DNA of 64,000 nucleotides from Parabacteroides acidifaciens (GCF_003363715.1 NZ_QREV01000005.1:1-64000); one strand, 5' to 3'; positions 8,073 to 18,399 are shown, numbered from the stretch's first letter. Notes: generated by a model not told the origin, from the letters alone. Translations and numbers: made by a program.

Positions 8073-11000
8073 TTATTTACTGTTTAATACTTCGTATGCA
8101 TAACGGGCGTAATGACCTTGCAGGCCGTTGGCATATTGTTCCAATATCGTTTTACCGATATCGTTTTCGTCTCCGCATAAGTAAAGGGCTCTTGCCAGAT
8201 GCAGTTCCTTTAGTGCACGGTTACGGGTGGAGGTATCGATATCTCCCGGAACAACACTGCTTTGCGCCTCTTTATAAGACTGTATGGCATGGAAACGGAC
8301 GCCGGGAGTGGTCAGCATCTTTGCCAATACGGGAACGGCGTCCCGGTTACCGATAGACTCCGTGGCCATAGCAATGGCACGGAAGTGTGAGAAACAGTCT
8401 TCCGGGGTCAACTGCCCGGCTTTATTCAAGAGGGTTGGTAAAGCGGATGCCTCTCCTGTTTTTCCAAGTGCCGTGATCAGGGCGTCGAGATGGCTGAGGC
8501 TCATGCCGAACTGGTGCATACCCGTGTAATGCCAGCCTTGATCCCAGTTCTTGTACTGGCGGATCGCTTCTTCCAGGGCTGGTGCGGCTTTCTTGTCTCC
8601 CAGCATGCACAGGATGCTGGCGAGGATTGCTTTTTCGTCCGGCAGGCTTGTCTGGCTGAATTGCTTGTCAATTAGCTTCCGGCAACGTTCCGGGTCGGAG
8701 AAGAGAACTTCCAGCCCTTTGTAGTTGTCTGAAGCCGATTGGGCGGCCTTTTGCATGTCGGAGTTGCTGAAGCCCTTGAACTCCTTATCGGTCAGGACAC
8801 GTTCCGGCAGATTGCCGATCCGGACCAGGTGTTTTTGTATCTTCCTGATGTCTATTTTGCGGAGTGCTTTATTCTCTTTTACACATTGTGCGGACAGGTA
8901 ACCCACTGCATAGCCCTGGTTTTGCAGGCAGGGCTGCATCCGGATAACCGGCATCGCGTCACGGTGTGCACTGGCTCCCAGCCCTGTTGTCAGAATACCT
9001 TCCAGTCCTTTGGGCAGGAGGCTGCGGAGCGGGACATCGGCATCGTAGATCATGTGCCGCTTCATAGGTGGGGAGAGAAGGAAGTAAGGATCTACAATCA
9101 TTCCGTGTGTATCGAAAGAACTTTGGTGGAATGAGATGGTGTCCGGATAACGGCGGTGGTTCAGCACATCGTAGACCGAGATGATATGTTCGCCCACTAC
9201 TCGCCGGCGTTCGCGTGTTTGTGGAACCTTGACGATGTCGTAGTGGCCTTTCATCTTCACTTTGGCTTGGATGAAGGTGCGTGACACGTCCAAGATGTCT
9301 GTATCGTCGATAAACAACCAGTCGTTGTTATTGTAGGAGTCGCCCGGATCGCGTTTACCGGCTCCGGCTCCCTGGACGGCAAGTGTCTTTTTGCCGGTGT
9401 AGTCGAACGGCGCTCCGGCCGCAATGGCGATATCTGCACTTCCGGTACTGTCGATCAATACTTTTGACCGGATAACGCCCCGGCCGAAAGGAGTTGCCAC
9501 GACAAGCCCTTTTACCTGATTGTTCTCGACCAATGCACCGCATCCGAGTACGCCGAACCAGAGTTGCCCGTTTGCTTTCAGGAGCTCTTTCCGGTACCAT
9601 TCCATTTTCCAGTCGGACACCGCCCGATTCTTCCAGTCTTTTTGTTGGCGTGGATGGTTTTCCGGTGCCATTTCGTGTACACCGTTATCGATGGTTGCCG
9701 TGAAACCTTCCCTGAAGCCGTCCCAGTAACAGCCGATCAGCCCCATTGTCCCCATTCCGCCTAACCCATGCAGATATTCAAGTACCAGTGTACTGACCCC
9801 TTGCCGGGCAGCCGAGATACCTGCGGCAGCTCCTGCCGTTCCCCCTCCAAGGACGACAACGTCATATTCACCCAATACGGGTAATGCTCCGGCAGGCGAG
9901 TTGACGGTATTCTTATGAAGAAGGGGGCGGAGAGGCTGGAGGACTTCTCCGATTTGTCCATAGTCGGAGGCGTTTACTTTCTTTTGATATACGATTGCCT
10001 GGGCAGGCATGGAAAGAAGTTGGGTCCGGAATCCGATTTCTTCTCCCAAGAGTTCGCCTAAAAATACGGCATTGATAGGACGCATAACGATTTTCATGCT
10101 TTCTCTCGGAAGCTCGGCACAAGGACCTAATATCCAAAGGTTCGGATACTTTTCGGCTTGGAATGCCTCGATCGGGAGTTGCCTGATACTTCCCGATACT
10201 TCGTTACATGCTTTTTTGCTGGTAATGACCTGCTGGGGGATATACCATAGCAAATCTGAGCTGTCTACCTGGTCCGGGTCCCAAGTCTGGGTTCTCACCG
10301 TTTGTTCGATCTCCATTAAAGCGGCGTAGGAGTCGTTCTTCAATGGCATCAGGAAGGTGTATCGTGTCACCGGATATTCTTTCCCGCCGGACAGGACCGG
10401 CAACGGCAAGACTTCTGCATGAGTGATGTTTGCCGATTCTTTTTTTCCGTTACCTACGACTGTATAGTTAAATTCGACAGTCCCTTGTCCTGCGTTTTTA
10501 ACCTGGATATCCGACATTCGGGCAACGGAAGCATTATGGGTCGCGTCGATAATCCCTTTGCAACGGATTGCCTGTCTGCCGGAGCGATTGGCGATGACGA
10601 CGCCTGCCGGTTTCCCTTTTTCGTCTACCAGCAGGTTGGTAACGTAGCTGCTGTACAGGAAATCAACATTGTTATCGATGAGTTCGTTCTCCAGCACTGT
10701 CTTGTAATGCAAAGGCCTGAATGATTTGACTTCTTCAAAAAGTTTGCGGGCAAGAGCGGTCTGGGCTGTTTCGTCTTTTTGACGATCATAAAGGAATGCG
10801 CCGCATATATCATCGCCCAAATAAGGCATATAGCCGATCAGATAGACCTTGCAGCCGGTTTTAGCTGCTGCGACTGCTGCTGCGACTGCGCGGGAACTTC
10901 CTCCGGCCACGACCAAGTCGACATCGGCAATGACGGGAATCTCCCGTTGCGTTTCATGGCAGAATCCGTCATCCGGAACCACTGCCTGCATCGTCGCTTT

Positions 11001-11078
11001 CGCTTCTGTCACGCTACCTAACGAAGCTAATGCTCCTCCGGCTGCCGTTACTTTTAAAAAATCACGTCGTGTAATCAT
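8073..11078 (-). CDS. Tat-exported double FAD-oxidoreductase with C-terminal helical repeats
   Basis: This 1001-residue protein opens with a twin-arginine signal (MITRRDFLKVTAAGGALASL), meaning it is exported folded, probably with cofactor bound. Two Rossmann-type segments are visible. One is VDLVVAGGSSRAVAAAVAAAKTG near residue 53 and lacks the usual GxGxxG glycine. The other is a canonical YDVVVLGGGTAGAAAGISAARQG near 405, followed by LHGLGGMGTMGLIG and VLIDSTGSADIAIAAGAPFDYTG. The last ~250 residues form helical pairs resembling HEAT/PBS-lyase repeats (DKKAAPALEEAIRQ, EASALPTLLNKAG, RDAVPVLAKML), a likely protein-binding surface. It lies between two single-domain paralogues in the operon. 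The N-terminal half may be a degenerate, non-catalytic copy. Confidence 0.85.
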   Translation of the reverse strand: MITRRDFLKVTAAGGALASLGSVTEAKATMQAVVPDDGFCHETQREIPVIADVDLVVAGGSSRAVAAAVAAAKTGCKVYLIGYMPYLGDDICGAFLYDRQKDETAQTALARKLFEEVKSFRPLHYKTVLENELIDNNVDFLYSSYVTNLLVDEKGKPAGVVIANRSGRQAIRCKGIIDATHNASVARMSDIQVKNAGQGTVEFNYTVVGNGKKESANITHAEVLPLPVLSGGKEYPVTRYTFLMPLKNDSYAALMEIEQTVRTQTWDPDQVDSSDLLWYIPQQVITSKKACNEVSGSIRQLPIEAFQAEKYPNLWILGPCAELPRESMKIVMRPINAVFLGELLGEEIGFRTQLLSMPAQAIVYQKKVNASDYGQIGEVLQPLRPLLHKNTVNSPAGALPVLGEYDVVVLGGGTAGAAAGISAARQGVSTLVLEYLHGLGGMGTMGLIGCYWDGFREGFTATIDNGVHEMAPENHPRQQKDWKNRAVSDWKMEWYRKELLKANGQLWFGVLGCGALVENNQVKGLVVATPFGRGVIRSKVLIDSTGSADIAIAAGAPFDYTGKKTLAVQGAGAGKRDPGDSYNNNDWLFIDDTDILDVSRTFIQAKVKMKGHYDIVKVPQTRERRRVVGEHIISVYDVLNHRRYPDTISFHQSSFDTHGMIVDPYFLLSPPMKRHMIYDADVPLRSLLPKGLEGILTTGLGASAHRDAMPVIRMQPCLQNQGYAVGYLSAQCVKENKALRKIDIRKIQKHLVRIGNLPERVLTDKEFKGFSNSDMQKAAQSASDNYKGLEVLFSDPERCRKLIDKQFSQTSLPDEKAILASILCMLGDKKAAPALEEAIRQYKNWDQGWHYTGMHQFGMSLSHLDALITALGKTGEASALPTLLNKAGQLTPEDCFSHFRAIAMATESIGNRDAVPVLAKMLTTPGVRFHAIQSYKEAQSSVVPGDIDTSTRNRALKELHLARALYLCGDENDIGKTILEQYANGLQGHYARYAYEVLNSK

Positions 11079-11129
11079 GGTATTTTCTTTTTATAAAGGT
11101 CTTTATGAGAAGCCATAAAGATAAGGATT

Positions 11130-13130
11130 TTATTTTTTAGGAACTAATATAATTGCATCGGCAAATAATGCACCTTTTGAGCGATGGCCGTCGATTGTGA
11201 CAGAAGATAACCTGTCACCCTTGTCAAAAGCGTATGCACCTAAGCTCACCCATGAGCCTTTATAGGATTTGGGAGATATTTCCACCTGCTTGATCCCTTC
11301 TTTGCATGCTATATCGAAGGCCATGACCTCCGGCATTTGCTGGTCGGCAAGAGCCGTGCAGTAGAAGAAAACTTCGTATGTGCCTGCTTTTTTAATGATG
11401 GGCATAAAGGTAAAGGAGCAATTGTTCTTTGAGTTTGCGGACCAGAAGTAACTGTTTTTATAATGGGGGCCGAAGCTCTTTCGCCAACCGCCTGCGCTGC
11501 TTACTTTATCAATTTCGCTGTCATCGACCTGTATTTCCGGTGTGGAACCATCCAGATACGGATTTTCTTTCAATATCCGGCGCAATTTGGTTACATCGAC
11601 TGTTTGCACATCCGTATTGTCGTCGATGGCTAATGCGGATGCAACGGCTGCCGACTGCCCCAATACCATAAATACCGGCTCCATCCGGATTGAACCGAAA
11701 GCAATATGAGTGGAAGATACACATACGGGAACCAGTAGATTGGTGCATTCCTCACGTTTAGGCGTAATGCTTTTATACGAGATGGGATAAGGCGGAAAAC
11801 CGTGATATTCCACGTCTCCTTCGTTTTTCACCATGCCGTTTGTAACGATACGCTGACAGTTGTGCGAGTCCATTCCGTAGGCTGCCATCCCGATCGCATC
11901 GCCTACTGTTTCCTCTCCCTGGCAGTTCTTTTGCGTCATGATATATTCCCCGTTCAGACGGCGCGCTTCACGCACGTATAGTTGGGTAGGGAAATTATCA
12001 TTATCGACAAATTCATCTTTCGCCCATCCGAAGCGGGAGACTTGGTCGCGAAGTTCAAGCGGAACCCGCTCGTCATGTGTGAGGAAATAAAGAAGTCCTT
12101 TTGTATAGTCAACATGTTCTTGCCAGATCCTTTCCCGGGTTGCGTAATCACCGTCCGGATAATCATAATTCATTCCGATCATATCTGTTGACAAGGGTCC
12201 CCGGTTGTTTACATCGTATTTATTCTCCGGCATGACTCCCCAGTTAAATAACAGGTAGTTGTCTATATGCAGGTCCATTTTGCGGATAGCGCGTGCCAAT
12301 AACTCATATTTAGCAGGATCGTAATTTTCCGGCTTTTCAAACGGCCGTTGGTTCTCTTTGTTGTCAGTCAGGCATAAACGGAAGTTGTAAGCTTGTATAA
12401 GTTTATCTCCGCTGCCCCGTTCTTGCAATGTGTTAGGTTGGATTCCCCAACAGAGGCCACTGTTCGGATCTCCTTCTTTCAGGTAAGGATCCACCCCGTC
12501 CGGGAACTGGTGCCAGACAGACATTTGAACGCCATTGAGTGTTTCATCATATTCATCATTCCCTTCGCGTCCCGTAAAGTAAGAAACGCCGGCTTTTGCC
12601 ATGAGGTCACCTTCATATGAGCAATCGATAAATTGTTTGGCCCGGATTTTAATGAGTGTTTTCTCATCCGGTTGTTGTGAATCTTCCAGTGTAATAGCCT
12701 CTATTCTTTTGTTTTGTACGGATGCCTCTGTGATACGGCGATAATATAACACATCTAAATCCGCATCTTTCACAAAGCGCATCATAGTGGCAGTAGCTAC
12801 ACTGGGAGGGAATGTCCATTGTTCAAACTTGTTGTAATGTTCTCCGATGCGGCGATAGAACAGGCGTGCCAATCCCGTAACTGCATATTTGTTTCCAATA
12901 TCGGTAGCACCTAATCCACCAGTAGTCATTCCACCCAGATATTTGCCAGGTTCTATCAAGAGAACGGATTTTCCCATCTTTTTAGCGGAATAGGCGGCTA
13001 CAACGCCTGCCGAGGTTCCACCATAAATACAAATGTCAACTTCCTTGATAGAAGATATGTTTTCTTGTTTTTCCGAATGGCAGGAGAACAAGGATATGCA
13101 TAGAATAAGAGAAATAATAGTGTATTTCAT
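11130..13130 (-). CDS. FAD-dependent oxidoreductase lipoprotein with C-terminal golvesin-like domain
   Basis: A 666-residue protein whose signal ends in a lipobox (SLFSC at about 13-17), so it is membrane-anchored through Cys17. The FAD motif is VDICIYGGTSAGVVAAYSAKKMG, followed by GKYLGGMTTGGLGATDIGN and FIDCSYEGDLMAKAGVSYFTGRE. These are close matches to the 620-residue paralogue at the end of the operon. About 125 C-terminal residues (from SAGGWRKSFGPHYKN to GALFADAIILVPKK) resemble the golvesin/xanthan-lyase-type beta-sandwich found appended to secreted carbohydrate-active proteins. It is the first gene after susD, separated by 130 bases that contain a strong hairpin (13182-13239). The product is probably at the outer membrane. 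Confidence 0.87.
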   Translation of the reverse strand: MKYTIISLILCISLFSCHSEKQENISSIKEVDICIYGGTSAGVVAAYSAKKMGKSVLLIEPGKYLGGMTTGGLGATDIGNKYAVTGLARLFYRRIGEHYNKFEQWTFPPSVATATMMRFVKDADLDVLYYRRITEASVQNKRIEAITLEDSQQPDEKTLIKIRAKQFIDCSYEGDLMAKAGVSYFTGREGNDEYDETLNGVQMSVWHQFPDGVDPYLKEGDPNSGLCWGIQPNTLQERGSGDKLIQAYNFRLCLTDNKENQRPFEKPENYDPAKYELLARAIRKMDLHIDNYLLFNWGVMPENKYDVNNRGPLSTDMIGMNYDYPDGDYATRERIWQEHVDYTKGLLYFLTHDERVPLELRDQVSRFGWAKDEFVDNDNFPTQLYVREARRLNGEYIMTQKNCQGEETVGDAIGMAAYGMDSHNCQRIVTNGMVKNEGDVEYHGFPPYPISYKSITPKREECTNLLVPVCVSSTHIAFGSIRMEPVFMVLGQSAAVASALAIDDNTDVQTVDVTKLRRILKENPYLDGSTPEIQVDDSEIDKVSSAGGWRKSFGPHYKNSYFWSANSKNNCSFTFMPIIKKAGTYEVFFYCTALADQQMPEVMAFDIACKEGIKQVEISPKSYKGSWVSLGAYAFDKGDRLSSVTIDGHRSKGALFADAIILVPKK

Positions 13131-13181
13131 ATATAGTTAATTCTAAGTTAGAATAGGATAAATGATATAGATGAGGGATAA

Positions 13182-13239
13182 TTACCCCGGATGTAACTTG
13201 AAATGTATTCCGGTAAAACAGATGTTACATCCGGGGTAA
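13182..13239 (-). promoter_or_regulatory. Strong hairpin between susD and the oxidoreductase genes
   Basis: A perfect 16-base inverted repeat: TTACCCCGGATGTAAC at 13182-13197 pairs with GTTACATCCGGGGTAA at 13224-13239 across a 26-base loop. No T-run follows, so partial attenuation or mRNA end protection is likelier than full termination. Either would keep SusCD transcripts in excess over the enzymes. Confidence 0.7.
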
Positions 13240-13260
13240 ATATAGGAGAGAGATACGAGT

Positions 13261-14946
13261 TTATTCGTAATTCGGATTTTGTGTCAAACTCGGATTTGTT
13301 TGTCTTTCAATATATGGAATCGGCCACAGGTAATCCCTGTTTTTGTCGAATTTGCGAATATCAACGATACGCATCTTAAAGTCCGCCGATTCACCACTTT
13401 CGGCAATAGGTATGCCTTCATAGAAAGCGGTTCCCCATTCATCCATGCGCGGCGCTTTGTCCGGATATGACTTTTTCATTCGTCCTAAAAGAGGCTGATT
13501 CATTACAACTTCAGCAATTTTCCAGCGACGGATGTCGAACAATCGCAAGCCTTCACCGGCAAACTCATATTTGCGTTCGCGGGCAACAGCATAAAACAGT
13601 TCGTTGGGATCGGTTGTCGTAATAGGAGGCATGTTGACAGAAGGACGGCGGCGCACCTTATTGATGGCATCCAATACGGATGCATCGATTTCCCCGGCTT
13701 TGATTTTTGCTTCGGCATAGGTCAGCAATACTTCCGGATAGCGGATCAGGATCGTATTCATGTCACAATCGTTCAGTGCATCTTTGTCTTCAATGTTGGC
13801 ATATTTACGCCAGCAGATACCGGTAAATGTGGCATACGCATGAGTTGCCTCCAAGTTGTCTACCCGTTGGTTTGTCATATAATTCCAACAGAGCAGGCTA
13901 TCGCCGTGAGTCTCAAACTGGAATCCCAGGAATTCTGAACCGGAAACTGCTAATGTGAACTCTAAGCGCGGGTCTCTGTTTTTGTACGGGTGTTTCGGAT
14001 CGAACAGCGGAGACTTATCTATTTGCTTCCCGTCCGTGCATTCCCATGCGTCGGCCAATTGATACGCCGGTTTCTTGTTCGTATGAGCCAATGCGTTACG
14101 GGAACCGAACAGACGGTAGAGCGCATGAACCTGTGTTCCTAATAAATATTGAACGGAGAAAATCACCTCTTTGGATGTTTGTCCCTCATATTTGAATAGT
14201 TTGGAGTAATCGTCTTCGATGATATACTCCGTTCCTTCCATTGCCATAACGGCCTGTGATGCTGAAATAGCATCCTGCCAGCGTTCGTTGTATAGTGCGG
14301 TTCTTGCTTTTAAGGCTAAGGCAGCACCCTTTGTCGCATGGCCAGAGGTCGGGTTATTGGCCGAAGGGAGGTTTTCAGCAGCTTCCGTATATTCCTTTAA
14401 GATGAAATCGACGACTTCGCTTTTCGGATTTCTCGGCTGCTGCCCCGTTTCCAGTGTCAGCACTTCCGTAACCAAAGGTACGTCTCCGTATAGTTCGATT
14501 AAATAGGAATAATAAAGTGCGCGGAGGAATTGGGCCTCTGCCTTGATTTGGGCATAGGTCGCAGGAGCTACATTTTCTTCTCCTCTTGACATGTTTTCTA
14601 AAAGATAATTACATTTGGCAATACCGGCATAGAAGGATTTCCAATAGTCTCTGGCAAGATCGCTGTTCGCATCCGCAGCGCCTTGTGCGATCGTTTGCAT
14701 GGCATTAGTGTTACGGTCATATCCTATGTCGGATGCTGCATCCAAAGCCAAAAAGAATGTCATGGTTTCCCAGTTGGTCCATAAGGCGGAATAGCAGGAA
14801 GCCAGTGCCATTTGCATTTCAGTCTCAGTCGCCAGGAAAGTCTGGTCCGAAGGAGAGTTCAACGGATTCTTGTCCAGGTAGTCGCTACACGAATTCATGC
14901 ATAACGCAGAACATACGGCAGTTATATATAATATTACTTTTTTCAT
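13261..14946 (-). CDS. SusD/RagB-like nutrient-binding lipoprotein
   Basis: A SusD-family outer-membrane lipoprotein that caps a SusC channel and captures the ligand. The signal MKKVILYITAVCSALCMNSC ends in a lipobox and continues SDYLDKNPLNSPSDQTF, a typical SusD N-terminus. TPR-like helices follow (YWKSFYAGIAKCNYLLENM, AQFLRALYYSYLIELYGDVPLV), and the family's C-terminal signature is present (RKYEFAGEGLRLFDIRRWKI, LWPIPYIERQTNPSLTQNPNY). I use the ATG at 14944-14946. An ATG at 14973 overlaps the susC stop (TAATG) and would add nine residues, so translational coupling is possible. The ligand is unknown. Confidence 0.92.
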   Translation of the reverse strand: MKKVILYITAVCSALCMNSCSDYLDKNPLNSPSDQTFLATETEMQMALASCYSALWTNWETMTFFLALDAASDIGYDRNTNAMQTIAQGAADANSDLARDYWKSFYAGIAKCNYLLENMSRGEENVAPATYAQIKAEAQFLRALYYSYLIELYGDVPLVTEVLTLETGQQPRNPKSEVVDFILKEYTEAAENLPSANNPTSGHATKGAALALKARTALYNERWQDAISASQAVMAMEGTEYIIEDDYSKLFKYEGQTSKEVIFSVQYLLGTQVHALYRLFGSRNALAHTNKKPAYQLADAWECTDGKQIDKSPLFDPKHPYKNRDPRLEFTLAVSGSEFLGFQFETHGDSLLCWNYMTNQRVDNLEATHAYATFTGICWRKYANIEDKDALNDCDMNTILIRYPEVLLTYAEAKIKAGEIDASVLDAINKVRRRPSVNMPPITTTDPNELFYAVARERKYEFAGEGLRLFDIRRWKIAEVVMNQPLLGRMKKSYPDKAPRMDEWGTAFYEGIPIAESGESADFKMRIVDIRKFDKNRDYLWPIPYIERQTNPSLTQNPNYE

Positions 14947-14972
14947 TTTCCGAATTAATTTAAAGGTGAACA

Positions 14973-17900
14973 TTAAAACTTAAGATCTATACCGAAGCTG
15001 ATCGTCTTCAATTGCGGATAATAGCCTCCGTTTCCGACAGGAGCCTCAACATCGAATCCATCCCAGAAACTGTCGATCGTCAACAAGTTATCGCCACTGA
15101 CATAGAACCTCAGGTAAGAGATCGGTGTTTTTCTTAAGATATTCTTTGATAATGAGTAGCCCAATTGTATGTTTTTCATACGGACATATGCTGCATTCTT
15201 CATCCAGAAAGATGAGTTTTGCATATTGTTTGTTTCATTAAATGCCAAACGAGGGAACTTAGCATTCCTGTTTTCCGGAGTCCAATAGTCCTTGTGTTGT
15301 TCTTGAACGGTTCCTCCCTCAACAAAAGTCTGGATTCCCTGACCATTGATGTAGCCGTCTGCTTTGCCGACTCCTTGGAACAACATACTCAGGTCAAATC
15401 CCTTATATTCACCATAAAGAGATAAACCGAACGTGTAACGCGGAATTGTTCCGCCAATGATAACCCGGTCGCTTGTGTTGATCACGCCGTCACCATTCTG
15501 GTCTTTGTACTTGATATCGCCGGGGCCGAAGTTTCCGTATTGTGTCGCTCCCAGATAGTTCCCGTCTGCATCGTAGTCTTCCGGCTGGATATAGCCGATA
15601 GCTTCCAAACCATAAAGTGAATACATTTCATGTCCTTCGCGACTAACGGTCAGTCCGGTTTCGTTTACTCCTTTCATATCCAAAATCTTATTACGGACAT
15701 CAGAAATATTAAAAGATGCACGATAGTTAAAATCGCCGACGTTATCAGCATAGCTTAGAGAGAGTTCCCAACCTCTGTTCTCCATTTTACCGGCATTCTG
15801 TGAAGGTGCGTTCATACCGATGATAAGAGGCACGTTCAGTTTCATCAGGATATCGTCGGTTACTTTGTAGAAGTAATCGGCCGTGATATTTAGTTTGCCG
15901 AATAAGGTCGCGTCAATACCGATATCCGTGGAAGTTGTCGTTTCCCATGTGATCTTTCTGTTTGCCATATTCGTAATAGCAGCGCCGGATGCGATGGTTT
16001 TGTCGAATACATATTTTGTATCCAGGCTTACATTGGAAGAGAATGGATACGGATCGATTGCCGAGTTATTCGCATTCATTACATTCTGGTTTCCTAATTG
16101 TCCCCATGATCCTCTGAATTTAAGGTTATCTACGACCTCTTTTAGCGGTTCCCAGAAGGCTTCTTCCGATATACGCCATCCTACGGATACGGATGGGAAA
16201 ACACCCCATTTGTTTCCTTCTGCAAACCGGGAAGAACCGTCGTAACGTATATTGGCTTCGAATAGGTATTTACCTTGATAATCGTAGTTGATACGTCCGA
16301 AGATAGAGCGTAAAGACCATTCGAAAGAATTACCGTACGCTTTCTGGTTATCTTCACCACCGGCATCCAATACAGGATAGTCGGGGAATGCATAGTTCTC
16401 GCGATACCCTCTGTGCATATCATACCGATGGTCTTCCTGCTGATAACCGACCATTGCTTTGATACCGTGATCATTGAATTGCTTTTCAAATGTGGCAGAA
16501 GCCGTTAACAGATTCCTTAGGTTTCTCTGCGTTTCATCATTTAACGTACTTTTCTGTGGCGCACGGTAATAAGGAGAACCGTCATATTTGTAAGTCTGGA
16601 CCATCTTTGTGAAGTTGGTAATATGATTTTCCCAATAATTGGCAGCATAGTCGCCTTGGAGTGTCAACCATTCTACCGGTTTGTAAGTTAAGCCCAGATG
16701 GACGACAGCGGTCGGCTTTCTCTGTTTCTTCAAGCCTCCGTCATTTGTGAAGGCAATCGGGTTATCGCCATTCCAACCTTCACCCCATTGTCCGGTACTA
16801 AGGACACCTGCTTGAATAGCAGGAATACGACTCATCCAATGGAATGCATCATTTCTGGAAGGTTCTTTCTGGTCTACCATCGTAAGGTGTGCATCAATGC
16901 GGGCAGAAAGCGTTGAAGATACATCCATGTCCGTATTCATACGGAATGTGTAGCGTTTGTAGTTCGTGTTTTCAATAATACCTTCTTGATCCATGTAGCC
17001 AACACTGGCATTTGTACGGATACGTTTCGAACCGCCGCTTAATGTCACGAAATGGTTCTGCATCAATCCGCTGTTTGTCAAACATTCATCATACCAGTCA
17101 GTATCCGGATAGCGATCCGGATTTGTCAACATTCCCTGTCGGTATTCTTGGATATATTCATCAGAATACAAGGGGGATTTACCAATATTGGTATAAGCAG
17201 TATTTGTCATTAACATATGGTCGATCGCACCTACTTTGTTTGGTAGGTCGATTGCGCTCTGCCAACCAACGTAACCATTATATGAAACTGTAAATTTATC
17301 CGCTTCTGCACGTTTTGTGGTAATCAGGATTACACCGTTTGCAGCACGTGAACCGTAGATTGCAGAAGAGGCAGCATCTTTCAGCACGGATATCGATTCG
17401 ATCAGAGACGGGTCAATATCATTGATTCCCATTTCGACTCCGTCTACCAAAATTAATGCATCATTGTTGTTCAAAGTCGTTTTACCGCGGATACTGATAT
17501 TTCCACCGTCGGCACCTGGCTGTCCGCTTCGTTGCGTAATAGCAACACCCGGGATGAGTCCCTGCAGGGCCATTGAAGTCTGACCAACCTGACGTTTGGT
17601 CATATCTTTAATAGACACTGATGCGACGGAACCGGTCAGGTTTGCCTTTTTCTGTGTACCATAACCTACGACTACAACTTCTTCGATTCCCTGCAGGTCT
17701 TCTGCTAATTTGATATCAAATAAGTTTTTGTTGCCTACCTGAATTTCCTGCGTGAGATATCCTATGTAAGATATCTGGAGTACGGAAGATGCTGCAACGT
17801 TGAGACTGAAACTTCCTTCTGTATCGGTGATAATACCGTTGGTCGTTCCTTTCTCGATTACATTTGCCCCGATGATAGGTTCACCGTTCACATCCGTTAC

Positions 17901-18308
17901 TTTACCGCTAATATGCTTGGTCTGTCTTTGCTGGGCGGCATATACTTTCCGGGTGATGTTGATATTGCGGTCGCTGATTGTGTAAGTCAGATCAGTATTG
18001 GCTAATGCCTGTGAAAGGACTTCATCGATTTGTTTGTTTTTTGCCTGGATGCTGACTTGAACATTCTTAACTTCTTCGTCTACGTAGAAGAACAGAAATT
18101 CGCTCTGTTTTTCTATTTGGGAGAACAGATCGATAAGGGACATCCGCTCTGCTTTTACTGATACGGTTGTAGTTTGGGAATAAGATGATTCCACGGCTAC
18201 CACCTGGAACAGAGCTACGAATAATAAGATAATCGTGATTCTCATAATTGTGAAGAGTTTTTTTAAGCCTTTGGGTAAGAAAGACTTGTAATACGAAACA
18301 TTTTCCAT
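14973..18308 (-). CDS. SusC/RagA TonB-dependent receptor with STN domain
   Basis: An outer-membrane channel that imports the ligand held by the SusD partner, powered by TonB. In order: a long signal region, a secretin/TonB N-terminal (STN) domain (TTTVSVKAERMSLIDLFSQI to YTISDRNINIT), a carboxypeptidase-like beta-sandwich (HISGKVTDVNGEPIIGANV), a TonB box region (IEEVVVVGYGTQKK), the plug (LQGLIPGVAITQRSGQPGA, ILVDGVEMGINDIDPSLIESISVLKDAASSAIYGSRAANGV) and the barrel, ending in QLKTISFGIDLKF. The STN domain indicates signalling to the FecR anti-sigma factor encoded just upstream. I prefer the ATG at 18306-18308; a GTG 42 bases earlier is an alternative. Confidence 0.92.
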   Translation of the reverse strand: MENVSYYKSFLPKGLKKLFTIMRITIILLFVALFQVVAVESSYSQTTTVSVKAERMSLIDLFSQIEKQSEFLFFYVDEEVKNVQVSIQAKNKQIDEVLSQALANTDLTYTISDRNINITRKVYAAQQRQTKHISGKVTDVNGEPIIGANVIEKGTTNGIITDTEGSFSLNVAASSVLQISYIGYLTQEIQVGNKNLFDIKLAEDLQGIEEVVVVGYGTQKKANLTGSVASVSIKDMTKRQVGQTSMALQGLIPGVAITQRSGQPGADGGNISIRGKTTLNNNDALILVDGVEMGINDIDPSLIESISVLKDAASSAIYGSRAANGVILITTKRAEADKFTVSYNGYVGWQSAIDLPNKVGAIDHMLMTNTAYTNIGKSPLYSDEYIQEYRQGMLTNPDRYPDTDWYDECLTNSGLMQNHFVTLSGGSKRIRTNASVGYMDQEGIIENTNYKRYTFRMNTDMDVSSTLSARIDAHLTMVDQKEPSRNDAFHWMSRIPAIQAGVLSTGQWGEGWNGDNPIAFTNDGGLKKQRKPTAVVHLGLTYKPVEWLTLQGDYAANYWENHITNFTKMVQTYKYDGSPYYRAPQKSTLNDETQRNLRNLLTASATFEKQFNDHGIKAMVGYQQEDHRYDMHRGYRENYAFPDYPVLDAGGEDNQKAYGNSFEWSLRSIFGRINYDYQGKYLFEANIRYDGSSRFAEGNKWGVFPSVSVGWRISEEAFWEPLKEVVDNLKFRGSWGQLGNQNVMNANNSAIDPYPFSSNVSLDTKYVFDKTIASGAAITNMANRKITWETTTSTDIGIDATLFGKLNITADYFYKVTDDILMKLNVPLIIGMNAPSQNAGKMENRGWELSLSYADNVGDFNYRASFNISDVRNKILDMKGVNETGLTVSREGHEMYSLYGLEAIGYIQPEDYDADGNYLGATQYGNFGPGDIKYKDQNGDGVINTSDRVIIGGTIPRYTFGLSLYGEYKGFDLSMLFQGVGKADGYINGQGIQTFVEGGTVQEQHKDYWTPENRNAKFPRLAFNETNNMQNSSFWMKNAAYVRMKNIQLGYSLSKNILRKTPISYLRFYVSGDNLLTIDSFWDGFDVEAPVGNGGYYPQLKTISFGIDLKF

Positions 18309-18399
18309 ATTTTTGTACTGATTTAAAGATTGATAATTCGCTTCCTCCACAATGTTTGGTCGCGGAGCGGAAGAAGCGGGATATTAAATTTAAAGACTT

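Noticed and set aside
11092-11105. ATAAAG-GT-CTTTAT palindrome before the Tat oxidoreductase gene
   Set aside because: It is a short AT-rich symmetry within an operon and could arise by chance; no further support was seen.
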